Shown here: piece after piece, positions 49,638 through 61,582 of the stretch
Layout of the letters: each line of letters starts with the position of its first letter
Numbering within the stretch: position 1 is the stretch's first letter
Assembly: GCA_032173965.1 (NCBI GenBank)
Contig: CM063288.1
Location: 11,574,501-11,638,500, forward strand
DNA from: Sitta carolinensis
Lineage: Eukaryota > Chordata > Aves > Passeriformes > Sittidae
Reading direction: 5' to 3'
DNA length: 64,000 nucleotides
Notes under the pieces: model-generated
What the model was told of the DNA's origin: nothing
Seen by the model: the letters and a program-made list of their open reading frames with translations, nothing else
Databases searched by the model: none
Position numbers and translations under genes: made by a program

Positions 49638-51194
49638 CTTCTTCCACTTGTACATTTTTGACATTCCTGTAACTCCACTGGTTTTTATCAAACAATTCTT
49701 AAGTTTATCCCTGGATGTGTAAGAAGAAAGTGAAATCACAGACTTCAGTACTGCATGTCCCACCTTGAAAGAGATGGCTTCTCCCTGCTCCTACTGTATG
49801 GCTGCTAAGGAGAGCTAGACTGGGACTCATCACTCTGGGATTTATTGGACATCCATCACTGTCTTGGTGATGCCAGTTTGCCCTTAAGTTTCCTGAAATG
49901 TGTGATGATTTGCTCATTACCTATTGCTGATGGGATATTTGCACGTGTAAGGTGCATCCACACTCTGTGCCATCATATGATGTTAATACAAATGTATTAA
50001 CTCTTAAATACAAATTAAGTGTTAACTTGCCCCACAGGACTTGACAAGACAAGAGATGACACCTTGTAAAAGCAGGAAATCTGGGATATCCTGGGGGAGA
50101 AAGGAATATTGAGGAAATAAATGCATTTGTAACTAGCAGTAGAGGTCATTTTGCACTCACCTCACCTTATCTTACCTTGCAGGGAACTCAGGAGGCTTCA
50201 TTATTTGACTTGGGAATTGCTGTGCAAACACAATAAAAAAGAGTCTTAGAATTTGCTTATAAAAATTGAGGGAATAACATGTTATTAGAATAATTGTACA
50301 AATTACTGTCATTGCAAAATTGCTTTTATGTACGAATATTCCAGTTGGGAATAATTACAGTCAGACTACATGTAGCTAATAAAAGAAAACCACACTCCCT
50401 TTTCCAGTTTATCTTCTTCTTAGTTATGAATTTGTTGCGTGAATCATCTAACTAGAGCATTTCTATAAGAAAAACCTCATTTGATGGAAGATTTACTTTG
50501 AAGCAAAGAACAAATATTATTATAATAATGATAATAATGGCCAATGTTTTCTTGTATTTTGAGTTTTTAAACACAGTGTTTGTGAAGGACTATGATCTTG
50601 TATCTGTAAATTGTGATTCTGCTGAGGTACTGAGCATTCTCTGAGGGACTATTGAAAGGTTTTGAGTACATGAAGGGTCTTGAATTGTTTTCTTCTCAAG
50701 GAATTTAAAATGTCTCTAAAGTGTTTCAGGGGAAATCAAAGGCTGTAATGTATTTCATGCCTCGTGCTGTCCTACAACAGATAAATGCCCTGGGGTGGAG
50801 CATTTGACTTCTTTCTACATACTCAGTTGTGTCTAATAATCATCCAGGAATTATTTCATGTCTGAAGAGTTTACATTGGAGAGGATGTGGCTACTTGACA
50901 CTGCTACTTTGCCAGCTCCAGATTATAATAAAGCCTTTCCTCTAGAGTTAAAAATAACCACTTTTCAGCTGGCTTCTGCACAGAAGTCTCACTGGGGCAG
51001 GACAGCACATGCAGTAGAGCAGCATGCAGACCTTTTACCATGAGTCTCTTTGGGAAGTGGGAAACCGTGGACATCCCACCTGTGCTAGGGCATTACACGT
51101 GTGGTAAAGACCTGGACATCGCTTTGAGCAGGAAGGGGATCGTGGAGCACGTACACTAAAACCAGGGTCAGGACCACAGTACACCTTGCAGGAT
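49638..51194. other. Intergenic DNA, part 2 (AT-rich)
   Basis: 1.56 kb of AT-rich sequence between two CR1 fragments, with a 14-bp palindrome AATAACATGTTATT at 50273-50286 and ATTATTATAATAATGATAATAAT at 50516-50538. No gene or repeat family was recognised. Confidence 0.75.
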
Positions 51195-52000
51195 TTCATA
51201 GACTTATTGAAATGGTGGGAAGTGACCTCTGAATGTCTCTAATCTAAACTCCACCTCAAAACAGGGCTGGAGCCTACACTGGATTGCATCAACCATGGCT
51301 CTGCTGCTGTCGTCTTGAACACCCCAAGGATGGTAACCTGTTTCAGTCCCCTGGTGAAAAAGCTTTTGTTAATGTTCAGTCTAATCTCCAAGTGACAGCT
51401 TGTGGACCTTGCCTTGATCACTGCTGCTAATGAGAAGTACTTGACTTCATCACTACCTTTTTTAATGCCTTTGCATAGTGGGCTGTTATTAGGACCTGTC
51501 TTGACCTTGTCATCCTCAGAGACAGCCAGCCTAACGCCTTCAAGCTCTCCTCACAGGAAAAGTGCTCTGTACCCTGAGTATTTCAGCAGTTCACCTGCTG
51601 GATCCTGTCCAAATTCTCCACCTTGAACAGGAGGCTCAAACAGGTGCAGTTCCACCAAGGAGAAGGGGCGATAGCTTCCTTCGATCTCATGCATTACAAG
51701 GAATGGTTTGCCTCATTTGTGCAAAGGGGGAACTGTTGTTTTGTACTTAATCTTTCAAGAAAATGCTTGGGTCCTCCTCAGTAGGGCTGTTCTGCAGTCA
51801 GTTGGTTCCCAGGCTGAACTGATGCATGGGGGTATTCCAGCTTGATGCAGTGCTTTGCATGGCTCTGCAAAACTCGGAGAGGTTTCTTGTGGCCTCAAGT
51901 TTCCCAAGGTCCTGCTGATCAAAGCACTGGTGCTCAGCGTGCTAACCACCCCACCCAGTTTGGTGGTGCCTGCAAATCTCCAGAGGGTGTCTTCTGCCTC
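51195..52000 (-). mobile_element. CR1 LINE fragment, antisense, degraded
   Basis: Read on + it is the reverse complement of CR1: ATAGACTTATTGAAATGGTG and GGGAAGTGACCTCTGAATGT (3' end), AGCTTTTGTTAATGTTCAGT, CTGAACTGATGCATGGGGGT, and CCACCCAGTTTGGTGGTGCC with TGCAAATCTCCAGAGGGTGT (end of ORF2). Homology is weaker and patchier than in the other two copies, with gaps around 51,430-51,800, so this is probably the oldest insertion. Confidence 0.75.
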
Positions 52001-55000
52001 TTGTTCAGGCTTTTGGGACTCCCTTTCCATGAGCAGAGAGGACAAAGCCTTGGTCTGTGGGATCTCTAGACTAGACATCTTCTGGCATCTCTTCTGCTTT
52101 CCCACACCCACCCTTGGCAAAGCTGGCTGAAGTAGTCAGTTCCTGCTGTAGCCTGGCTCCTGGCCTCTCCTTTCTCTGCTCTCTTCTCCCTGCAAGTGCT
52201 GACACCAATGTTTGGGGCAGGGTGGCAGACCGGGCTGGTGGGCGGATGTGGGATACACTCAGCCATCACAGATATTTTTGGCCCAGCTACAAATTCTCAG
52301 CTATGAAGCAAAGCTTCCCTGAGCAGCAGAGCTGTGAGCAGAGCTGGGCTGTTGTCAGCTCTGAGTGACGATGCTTCACCTTGTGCCACTGCTCCCCCCA
52401 AAGCACCAGGCAGATAGCCCCCTGCCCTGCCCCTGGTGAGTGAGGGTGTGATGTATCCACACTGCTCCAGCCAGGACAGGAGCACAGTACAGATGGTGAC
52501 CTCGGGCAGAGGGACCGTAACTAACCCCATCATGTTCTGGCCACAGCTGTTTGCAGAGTCAGTGTCTGCTGCTGGCCAAAAAGTACATGACTTTTTTTTC
52601 TGGTGTTGTTTTTCTTTTCCTTTTTTTTAAAGTCATGTGCTGCTTTCCTGCTCTTGCTGTTGGCTCCAGAGGACTCTCTTGTAGCAATGTAAACACAGCT
52701 ACTGTGTGTCCCGATGATTGCAGCCTGTAGCTCACAATGAGACAGCCAATGCCAATAGATGTATAATGAGCATTTAAAAAGCACTTATTTTGTCATCCAA
52801 TCATCCATCTTCCTCATTGTGTAAATACTTTTTCGTTTCCAAAAAAAAATGACTTTAAAAGAAATGTACACCAGGAAGAAAGAAAATTTTGATTCTGGTG
52901 ATAAAATCAGGACAGTCAAAATGATTAATATGACATTGGGGAAAGCTCACAAATGAGGCTTAATTTCTGTGGCAAAAAGACCTCGTGGATACATCAGTGC
53001 TATATTGTGCCTGGAAATTTAGTAGCAGCTGGAAATTTGATGGTGACCTCTGATAAGAAAGAAAATGGTGAGGGTTTTAATAAATGACTTGAATAAGAAA
53101 ATAAGCCTGTCTGTGTGGTATTCTTCCTGATATTTGTTTTGCTATTAAGTTCACTAAATGTGGTTCTCATTGTGTCAGGATGATTGTGTTGACAGCACAT
53201 CACGACATATGAGCATTGAGGCAGTTTGACTGTCAGGGAAGGGGACACATTGCTTCACGCTCACGAGGTAGAGCAGGGAGGTGACTTTAATAAGATGGCA
53301 TTTGTAAGCCTTTGGCAGGAGACGTCAGAGATTGTAAAGATAGAAATAGTTCTGGTGAGCTTCTTTGCTCTCCTCTGTCAAACTGATCACAGGAGCTAAA
53401 TTGATTCCTTTCTGTTCAACCTTTTTTTTATATTTTTATTATAATCCTGTAATTATATCTAGAAATTTGTGATGGCAAGAGGCAGCTTTAACCACAAAGT
53501 TTGGGAAGGGTATACTCATGGATGATTACATTCACTGAAGTCTGTTCTTAGCCTCGCTTCATTAACTTGCAGTGTTTATTCTGTGGCTCTTGTATCTTTG
53601 TTGTGAGGTTCAGAAGCATTTTTTATGAAATGTTGATTTTCCATGTGAGTATTTATAGACTGTTTGAGTCACCTGTTAATCTTCCTCTTTTAAAACCAAA
53701 ATAAGCTCTGTGTTTCTGTCAGTATAATACACACATTCAAGACCTTGTTCATTCTCAGTTTTTCCAGTTCAGTGTCCTCTTCTTTGGCTGTAACACCACA
53801 ACTACATTCATACTGCTGGTGGTAGCCATTGCCCAGAGCTTCTGTTCAGTAGAGGGCAATGGGAACCCATCTAGGCTGGTTTCCAGCTGAAAAGAGGTCC
53901 AGCATGGAATAGATGAGGAGACCTTGAGGGTCGGTGGACTACCCATGAAAGCCTCTACTTGCCACTGGAAGCAGTCCCAAACCCTGTCAAAGGCAAAGCA
54001 ATGTGTTTTTCAATTTAGAGCAATAAGGGCTCTGTGTAAAAGCTGTTCCTTTCTTCAATCATAATACTGCAGTTGATGAAAACCTTGATTATCCAGAGCC
54101 TCCTTCAGTATAACTCCCCCAAGGATCCCCAAGTCAAAGACTGGAAACCTGTGAGCTAAATACACAGAAAGACAACACAAAAGGCACATGCTGACTATTT
54201 TTCCTAAGAGCATATTCATTACTTGGGTGACCATCTCAGTAAGTCTCTGCAGCTCATTTCAGTTCCATGTAGTTCATACAGTTTCTATGGTCTGTGCATA
54301 AGGAGGGAGGTGCAGTAATCCCTGAATACCTTGACTAATGCCATAATGAAATAATGGCAGCTTTTGGAAGCTCTTTGATACAGTATAATGTTCACCCTTG
54401 ATCCTTTAAGTTTATCTTAAAGGGGCTTTGTGAACACAAAATTGCTAAACTGATATGGAACATCCTGTTAGACTTCCCAGAAGCAATTCAGATGTTTGTG
54501 ATGGAAGTCATACAGGTATAGAGATGTTCTGTTTCTTTTCAGTTTCATGCAAAGAAAGTGTTTCACTTCTTTTATAGATCTGTAGCCATCTCTACAGTGT
54601 TATAATGTTCACATCCCTTTAGCCCCTTGGCTAATGGGAGCACTGTTCTTCCAGAGCAAAAAGGGAACCGAATACGTGTCTGTATCTCAGTCACTTCACT
54701 GCAAATTCTACTAGTTTGGTTCCAAGTGCTGAAAAGCTGGCCAAAACCTCTCGACCCTCCAGTGAAACAGATGAAAGATGTTTTCCCCTCAGTGCTTAGC
54801 TAAAGGGATTGCAACGAACAGTGAAGCAGCAGAATGAACTTTTGGACCGAACTCACTAGCACACTACTTGGGTTTCCAGGTACAAACATCCACAGGAAAA
54901 GTCACTGCTTTTTTAGACACCTTTTTTCAACACAAAAAGTGTCCCAATGTCCCTTTATAGCATTACCCCAAGTAGAAAAATCCATAAAACAAAATATTCA

Positions 55001-56830
55001 ATCAATCCCTTTTAATCAGATGATCAGAGTATTTTACCACGGCAAATTGAACAAGCATCTAAAATGAGAGATGAGAAGCAATCATCACAGCAAAGAAATT
55101 ATTTTAATCTGGGAGGATGTAGGAGAGTAAAGAGAGGTTTGGTTGAGAAAGCTGTGGTGGAGAAGACTTCTTCACTGAGGGGTTAAGATAAGAGGATGAG
55201 CAGATGCTGGGAGCCCCAGAGAGGAGCAGAGGATGATTTGGCCTATGTGATGTGGTGGGTTCTGAAGGCCAGAGAAGGTATTTGATGCTGTGGTATAAAC
55301 TTTTGCAACGGGGGGAAAGCAGAAAGACCAGAAAATGGCAGAGATTTCTTTCAGGAGAGGTAGATGAGGAACAAAAGTCTTTTTCTTCATTGGATTTGGC
55401 TTAGAAAGGAATGGGAAGGACAGGAACATTTAGAAGACAGAGCTGCTGCCAGAGTCTCTGTAAAATTAATTAGTAGATTTCACCTTATTTTCTACATTCA
55501 TCAACAGGCTAGAGAGGAAATGAATGGGATTATTTTAAAGTAATTTTCACTCCAATATATGTACTTTCTAGAAGGATAGTAAAGAAAATATATCATGCCA
55601 GACTTGATGGGATCCTTTGTTTCATACAGTGTGGCAATTTACTTTTACATTTGACTTCATATTTCCCCAGTAGGAGCAGCAAACTATTTAAACAGTGGAA
55701 GGATATTCACTATTTAGAGAAGTCCTTGAACAGCTCAGAAAACTTTTCCTTGTTTCTCTGTCCAAGAGCTATATATAGTCTTTGCTTAATCAAGGTCTCA
55801 GATGTTGTGTGAGCAGAGTTAAATATTTTCAAGAGTAAAAAAAAGATAACTCCGGCAATTTTGCTTTGCTAGAACCAGCGTTTGTCTAACTGTAGTAACC
55901 GAGGATACCATAAAGGCGCATCAATTTGTGCTGTTTCTTACTCTGAAATTAACAGAGACAAGCAGATACAAACAATGTATCCTAAAAACTTTTAGACTCG
56001 TAACATCTCTGTAAAGCTGCTTAGGCAGCTTTAGAAAGCTTAACCTTTCAGGCTAGCTTGGTTTTTACCTCAAGATATGAAAAACTAATGCGTATAGTTA
56101 TATTGCATCTGACTCTCTTGGACTTGACCTAACTGTGGTCTATAAATGCTATGGCAATAGCAATATTCTATAACCATGGCAGAACAGAAAATTCATCTGT
56201 TTGAAAAAACTCATCTGACTGAAATCTGACAGTGAATGTTGACAAGTACCGTGAGTAAAGTGCCTTTTTCTCAGCTGAAATTTGACCAGGAGCTTCAGGG
56301 ATAGGAAGCCCTCTCCTGAAAAACTGACTGAAAGGTGTTTAATGACTCCGAGTAGATAAGGGTCTGTTTCCATTTCTGCTGGTGGACATACAATACGAAA
56401 TGACCAAACGGGGAGCCCCTCCACCCTTTTTCTCCCCCTCCAAACTATCAGACCAGAGAACTGGCAGGGCATGAAGGTGCCCTGAGAACAGGGGATTAGG
56501 AAAATGGGCAACTTTGTGGGTGAGGATCAGGATCTGCAATTTGAAATGGAAAAGAAACAGATCTCTCCATACTGTGTGGGGGAGTTGAGATAGAAAGTAC
56601 AGGAGGGTTTCAAATGGGCTAGGGGTGAGTTTAGTCTCTGACACTGTTCTCTTCTTCATCCCCCTCCTCTGGAAAACTTTGCCTCTTGCCCTATCAGTTG
56701 GAAGATACCCCCTCGACACAAAGGTCGCATTAGCATGAGGCACAGAGCAGTGTAAGAGACATCACTGAGCTAAAGCCATCAGCTGTCATTCATTTAAAGA
56801 AAACAGGGACCTCAGAGGAACCTGAGCAGG
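52001..56830. other. Intergenic DNA upstream of TFCP2L1
   Basis: 4.8 kb of mostly AT-rich sequence immediately upstream of the CpG island. T-rich (52586-52628) and A-rich (52841-52849) patches are present. Two overlapping minus-strand frames (56149-56743) have no recognisable product. No exon or repeat family was recognised. Confidence 0.7.
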
Positions 56831-57090
56831 GCTTTCGCAGTGCTGTCGGATGGAGCGGCTCGGCTGGACACACAGCCCAGAGGCCAGGCGGTAACCCCGC
56901 GCACCGGGCCGTGCCCCACTGCCCCTCAGGGGCGGCGCCGCGCCAGGCCCGTCCCTCGGGGCCGGCGCTCCGCCCCGGGCCGCGGGCCCGTGCCCGCCGG
57001 GGGCCGGGGCCGGCGCTGGGGCGGGCCGGGGGAGGGCTCGCCCGGCTGCGGCGCCCGGCCCGGCCAACCCGCGCCCGCCGCGGCTGAGCC

Positions 57091-57097
57091 ATAAAAG
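57091..57097 (+). promoter_or_regulatory. TFCP2L1: TATA-like box of TFCP2L1
   Basis: CATAAAAG within GC-rich DNA, 117 nt before the start codon. A start site about 25-30 nt downstream (57118-57125) would leave a 5' UTR near 90 nt with no upstream ATG. Position and form fit a TATA box; use is inferred. Confidence 0.6.
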
Positions 57098-57213
57098 CGC
57101 CGGGAGCCGGCGGGGCCGCGGTTCCAGTTGGCGGCAGCCGTGCCGGGCACCCGTGGGGTGGGCAGCGCGGCCGCCGCTCCGCAGCGCAGGGACCGCCGCC
57201 GGCCGCCCCCAAG

Positions 57214-57275
57214 ATGCTGTTTTGGCACACGCAGCCGGAGCATTACAACCAGCACTCGACCGGCAGCTATCTGCG
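57214..57275 (+). CDS. TFCP2L1: TFCP2L1 coding exon 1
   Basis: The ATG at 57214-57216 has A at -3 and is the first ATG downstream of the presumed start site. The 62 nt encode MLFWHTQPEHYNQHSTGSYL plus two bases of an Arg codon, then donor GTGAGT. Human TFCP2L1 has the same peptide except near HNSGS. The exon is within the CpG island. Confidence 0.97.
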
Positions 57276-60200
57276 GTGAGTCCCGGGCGGCGGCAGCCCT
57301 GGCACGGGGCGGTTGTGCGGTCGGGTGCCCGCGCCCCGCGCCCGGCGGCGCTCCCGGTGCCCCGCCCGCGGTTAGCGCCGCTCCCTCTGGCTGAGAGACC
57401 ATTTTCCTTTTCTGCTTTCTCTTTTTCCTTCTTTATTTTTTTAGCGCCTGGTTAGGCAGCTCTCTGCAGCGTTGTTTTATTGCTTGTGCCCGGTTCCCTC
57501 TTCTCCGGGCTGGGGTAGCACGGCTCCAGGGGAGGAGGTGCGGCAGCGGCGGAGCGCTGTCAAAGTCTGCGGAAAACGCCTGTGGGCAAATTGAGAAGGC
57601 ACCCAGTTTTCTGGTGATGGGATTTCTTTCTCTACTTTTTTGTGACGATGTGTGAAAAGCGCAGAATTTCACTTTCTGAACTTGCCTAAACCAGCTTTTT
57701 CCTGCCTCCGCACAGTTGCGTTTAATTAAGTGTGCCTAATTTAAGTACAAGGGCTGCTAAACAATAGTCTGTGACATGTGTAGCACAAACTCGTGTTTCC
57801 TCCCTCCAAACGATCTCAAAACAGGCAACTTTGGGAGTTCCCTTTTTGCTGAGTGCTTGGAATTATTTGCTTTCTGAAGATGTAAAGTTGAGCCGTCAAC
57901 TAGTGTCGATTGCTGGAGTGGGATTTTGCTGAATTGTGGCAGTGGCTGTGGCCCAAGACCCCTGACTTTTAAAATGTACCCCCAAATAACCACTCTTGAA
58001 AGAACATTGAGTTTGTCTGGGGAAGCACTTCGAGCGCAGATAATGCTTCCCTTCCAAAGGAGATATGCTGTCTTGACTATTGCTGCTGCCTATCAGTGTA
58101 CTTGCAAAGGAATTTTATTTTGGACTAAATAGTAATCTCCTATTATCAAATGATACAATATTGGGAGATTCTTGCCTTCTGGCAGCTTTTCCATTTTCTC
58201 ATACAAGATTCTTCATCTCCTCCCTCTATGTCAATAGCTCCGTTTCACAACATGTATGTGGCAAAAATCTTGTTCTCTCTTGCTTGGCACTTGCAAATCT
58301 GATTAGTTGGGGACTGTGAAAATAGTATTAACAGAGGAGCATCAGCATTGGTGCTTGTGCATATTCCCTATTAGAGTGTTTACGGTGGTCAGGCTACTTC
58401 ATTAAACTCCATGGATTTGTAGCAGGAGTGCTACGAGATGATCAGGTCTGGGTCAGGCTTCACTCCACGATTTAAATTCCATTTAATGGGCCAGAAAACA
58501 CATTAGCTTATTTTTGCTGGCTTGATGCTGGCTGGGGGATAAAGGATACCTGTTCTGTCAGGAAGGCTGCTGGTATGGAGGTGACCTGTTGCTGTTTTAG
58601 GAACAAGCTTCAGCTTTATTGAGTATCTGCCTCTGTGAACATGGTGGGTTTGATCTGGCATTAAAATCCCTACAACCAGTTTTAGGGCAACAGTGCCTTC
58701 AGGTGTTTCAGGGAAGGTAAGTTGAGCAAAACTCTTGTGTTTTTTATTACGTAAAGATGGCTAATTCTGGCCAATTCACTTTCCATGAGAATATGTCAAG
58801 ACATGCATTTCTAATGGGGGCTTTTTTCTGCTGAGCAATGCCTTTCTGAAGGCTTTCTATACCCCCATGTAGTGTCTGCATAAGAAACTGAAATAGTACA
58901 ATATTTGAAGTTGCTGTAAGAAAAGTTTGTATAAATTATATTTTGCAGAGATCAAGAGCTTTCTGTGTAATTGAGCTATCTGTGTAAGTTCTGCTGTGTC
59001 TCAGTGGTGTTTGTAGCTGGAGCAAGATGATACTACAGAAAAATTCTTGTAAATTTTCATTAATTTTTTATGAAAATCCAGTACATGTTTTACTCTCTGT
59101 TCTATCAGCTGACTGAACTCTCAAATAACTTTCTCTCCTCCCAGGTATGCAAACTAACTGTTATTTAGGACTAGAACTGTAAATCTTTAGCATAAGGGTG
59201 AACATTGGGAGAATTCTAAGGACTTTAACTTTTTTTTTTTTTTTAAGGATAGGAACTGTTATAAAAGCCTGTTTTTCCCTAAGCATGATTTGCAACTCTT
59301 GAGTGAAGAGTCGAATAAGTGTTGTGATGGCTTATATACTTAAAAGTTCTTTTGACTTTATTCTAAGTTCCAAACACTTATAATAAGGTCGAATGTTTAA
59401 GACGGTCTTGCCCCAAAGCAATTATACCGCAGGCCATTAGTTCAAATGCTCTAGGAATAAAATTGACTTACTTGTGTGGCTTCATTGAAGCTTTAATATG
59501 GTGAAGCTTTCCAGAAACCAAGTCATGGATTCCTCCATGCTCAGAGAATTCAGTGATCAGACAGCTGTGCTGGGAGGTGTAGGGGTGCAAAGAACCTGAT
59601 GTGAAATATGGTATTTAGATTTTGACTTCCCCTTGCCTATATTTGTCAACTGTTTCACGTGAATATATGTACAAATTCCTCACCCCTAATTGTTAAACCC
59701 AGGCCACATTTTGTACACTCTTTCTGCCGATCTGGGTGCTGGAGTTTTTGACATGTTCTCATCTGTAAAGCCACAGGCATTCGGAGAGCGTTGCGCAGAT
59801 GAGCGGGTTAGGAGCAAATGTTGACATCAGGGCTCAGTGAGATGACTCCGGAGCCAGTATCAGATCCTGCATGTGTGTGGAGCAATGCTATCTATTTCAG
59901 AAATCTACTGCAGGCATTTCTGTCACTTCATTACTGTAGTAAATGATCACTAAGGGAAAAAAAAGCCCTCTCTGTGGCAGCAGTTAGGCAAGAGCTGTGA
60001 TTATGTCAGTAATGCCAGGAAGCAAATGGGGCTGGATGCCTTCGAGTGGCTGATAATATTGAGGGTGTGGGGTTGGAAGAGAGAATGGAAACAGAGATGG
60101 GTGTTTCTTTTCTCCTGTCTGCATCTAAAATGGCACAGTTTGCTTTCTGGCATTGTTTTCCCGTAAGCAGGAGTACCCGTGTTTGAACCAGGCTCTTGAG

Positions 60201-61430
60201 TAGTTTAAACTGCTGCACTGTTTCACTGATGACCTGGGTAGCCTTCAAGGTTGTGAGTGCTGTGAGTGGATCATTAACTGAACAGGCAAGGAAAAAAATC
60301 TTAATGCCCTTTCAGGGTGCATGCCTGTACACACTGGATGGTTTTTCTTAGAGTATTTTGTTTATGGGGTTGTCAAAAGGAACAGAACTGGAGCCTTCGT
60401 AAAGAGAATCTTGAGTCTTCACACATCTGGCAGAAATAGACGAGAAAAAGACTCACTCATTCTGAACTGTCACCGTGTTCAATATAATCCTTCTAATTTG
60501 GAAGGGTATTAGTGTTTTGAGTAGGTGGATATGTTCAGCTGCCTAGTGGCATAGGAAAGGCTAATGTGGTTCTTCAGTATCAGACAGGCTGAGATAAGGA
60601 TGCTTATTCCTGACATCTCATTTTGTACTAATCATCTGATCATTTGTTGAGCTCTCAGTCTTGCCAATACCAGTTCTGCTTGGGGATTAGTGTGGGTTGG
60701 GATTAGCCTGGGACTAAATCAGCAGACAAGTCACTATCAACATTTTGTAAATAATTTGCAACTGGGCTGTGTGCAGGTCCTAGTAAAGCTGCTCCCATGC
60801 ACCTGTGTGTGCATTTATGAAGGTAGCCCAGTGCTGACTTAAGAGCTGTGTAATTCCTTGGGACAAGGTTTATTAGAATGCAGGGAGATATTATGAATCA
60901 ATTAATCCAGCCATTCATGCCATCATTTACCTGAGTATCTCCTTTGTACACCTGAGCTATGGCTGCTTCTTGAAGACATTTTACTAATCTGACATTGAGC
61001 TGCCAAAGTGCCTTTTCTTTTTTTTTTTCTGAAAGGCTTTCATCTGAGAACTCGTAATCAAATGTATTCACAAGGATGAAGTATCTATTTTTGATTTTTT
61101 TTCCCTCATCAAGAAGACTGCTGAACTGAAAAGTAAATCTGATTTATTTCTTAAAAACTTGCATTAGTTCTCAGACATACTGTTTTGCCAGTGCTGTGTT
61201 CTTTTGTGTGTAGTGCTGATATCCTAGATGCAGAAGTTGCTGGATTACATTAAACAGGCCAAATTCCTTTAGCTATTTTAACCTGGTGTTTCTTCAGAGA
61301 CCAGCCCCATTAGATCATGAGAACCAAATGCTGATTGAGGCTAGGATAGTCCATAAACTCCTTGCAACAAGAGTTGCAAAGAAGCATTCTCTTCAACACT
61401 CTTTGACTGTGTATAACTTGAACATTGCAG
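57276..61430 (+). other. TFCP2L1 intron 1
   Basis: 4.2-kb intron. The first 100 bp are still CpG island. Homopolymer T-runs occur at 59231-59244 and 61018-61028. No repeat family, RNA gene or extra exon was recognised. Confidence 0.85.
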
Positions 61431-61582
61431 AGATGTCCTTGCGCTGCCGATCTTCAAGCAGGAAGAGCCGCAGCTGTCTCCTGAGAACGATGCCAAATTG
61501 CCACCCTTTCAGTACGTCCTCTGCACAGCCACCTCACCTGCCGTGAAACTGCATGAAGAGACTCTGACCTACCTCAACCAAG
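61431..61582 (+). CDS. TFCP2L1: TFCP2L1 coding exon 2
   Basis: The acceptor is aacattgcag at 61421-61430 and the donor GTAGGG follows 61582. The first base completes Arg, then [40 protein letters not shown] and [10 protein letters not shown] with one base of Gly left. [11 protein letters not shown] and the [16 protein letters not shown] start of the CP2 DNA-binding domain are family signatures. The wording EEPQLSPEN is that of TFCP2L1; UBP1 has EDSSLPLDGE there. Confidence 0.98.

Larger units (their letters stand above)
56840..57400. promoter_or_regulatory. TFCP2L1: CpG island spanning the TFCP2L1 promoter and exon 1
   Basis: About 560 bp with very high GC and dense CpG, starting abruptly from AT-rich flanks. 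It holds an Sp1-type box GGGGCGGGCC (57017-57026), a G-run cluster able to form a quadruplex on the + strand (56999-57036), a TATA-like ATAAAAG (57091-57097), the 5' UTR and coding exon 1. Frames of 80-158 codons on both strands here are by-products of few stop codons in GC-rich DNA. Confidence 0.93.

Noticed and set aside
56786..57455. Several 80-158-codon frames on both strands in the CpG island
   Set aside because: GC-rich DNA has few stop codons. Composition is Ala/Pro/Arg/Gly throughout and only the short frame starting at 57214 matches a known protein.
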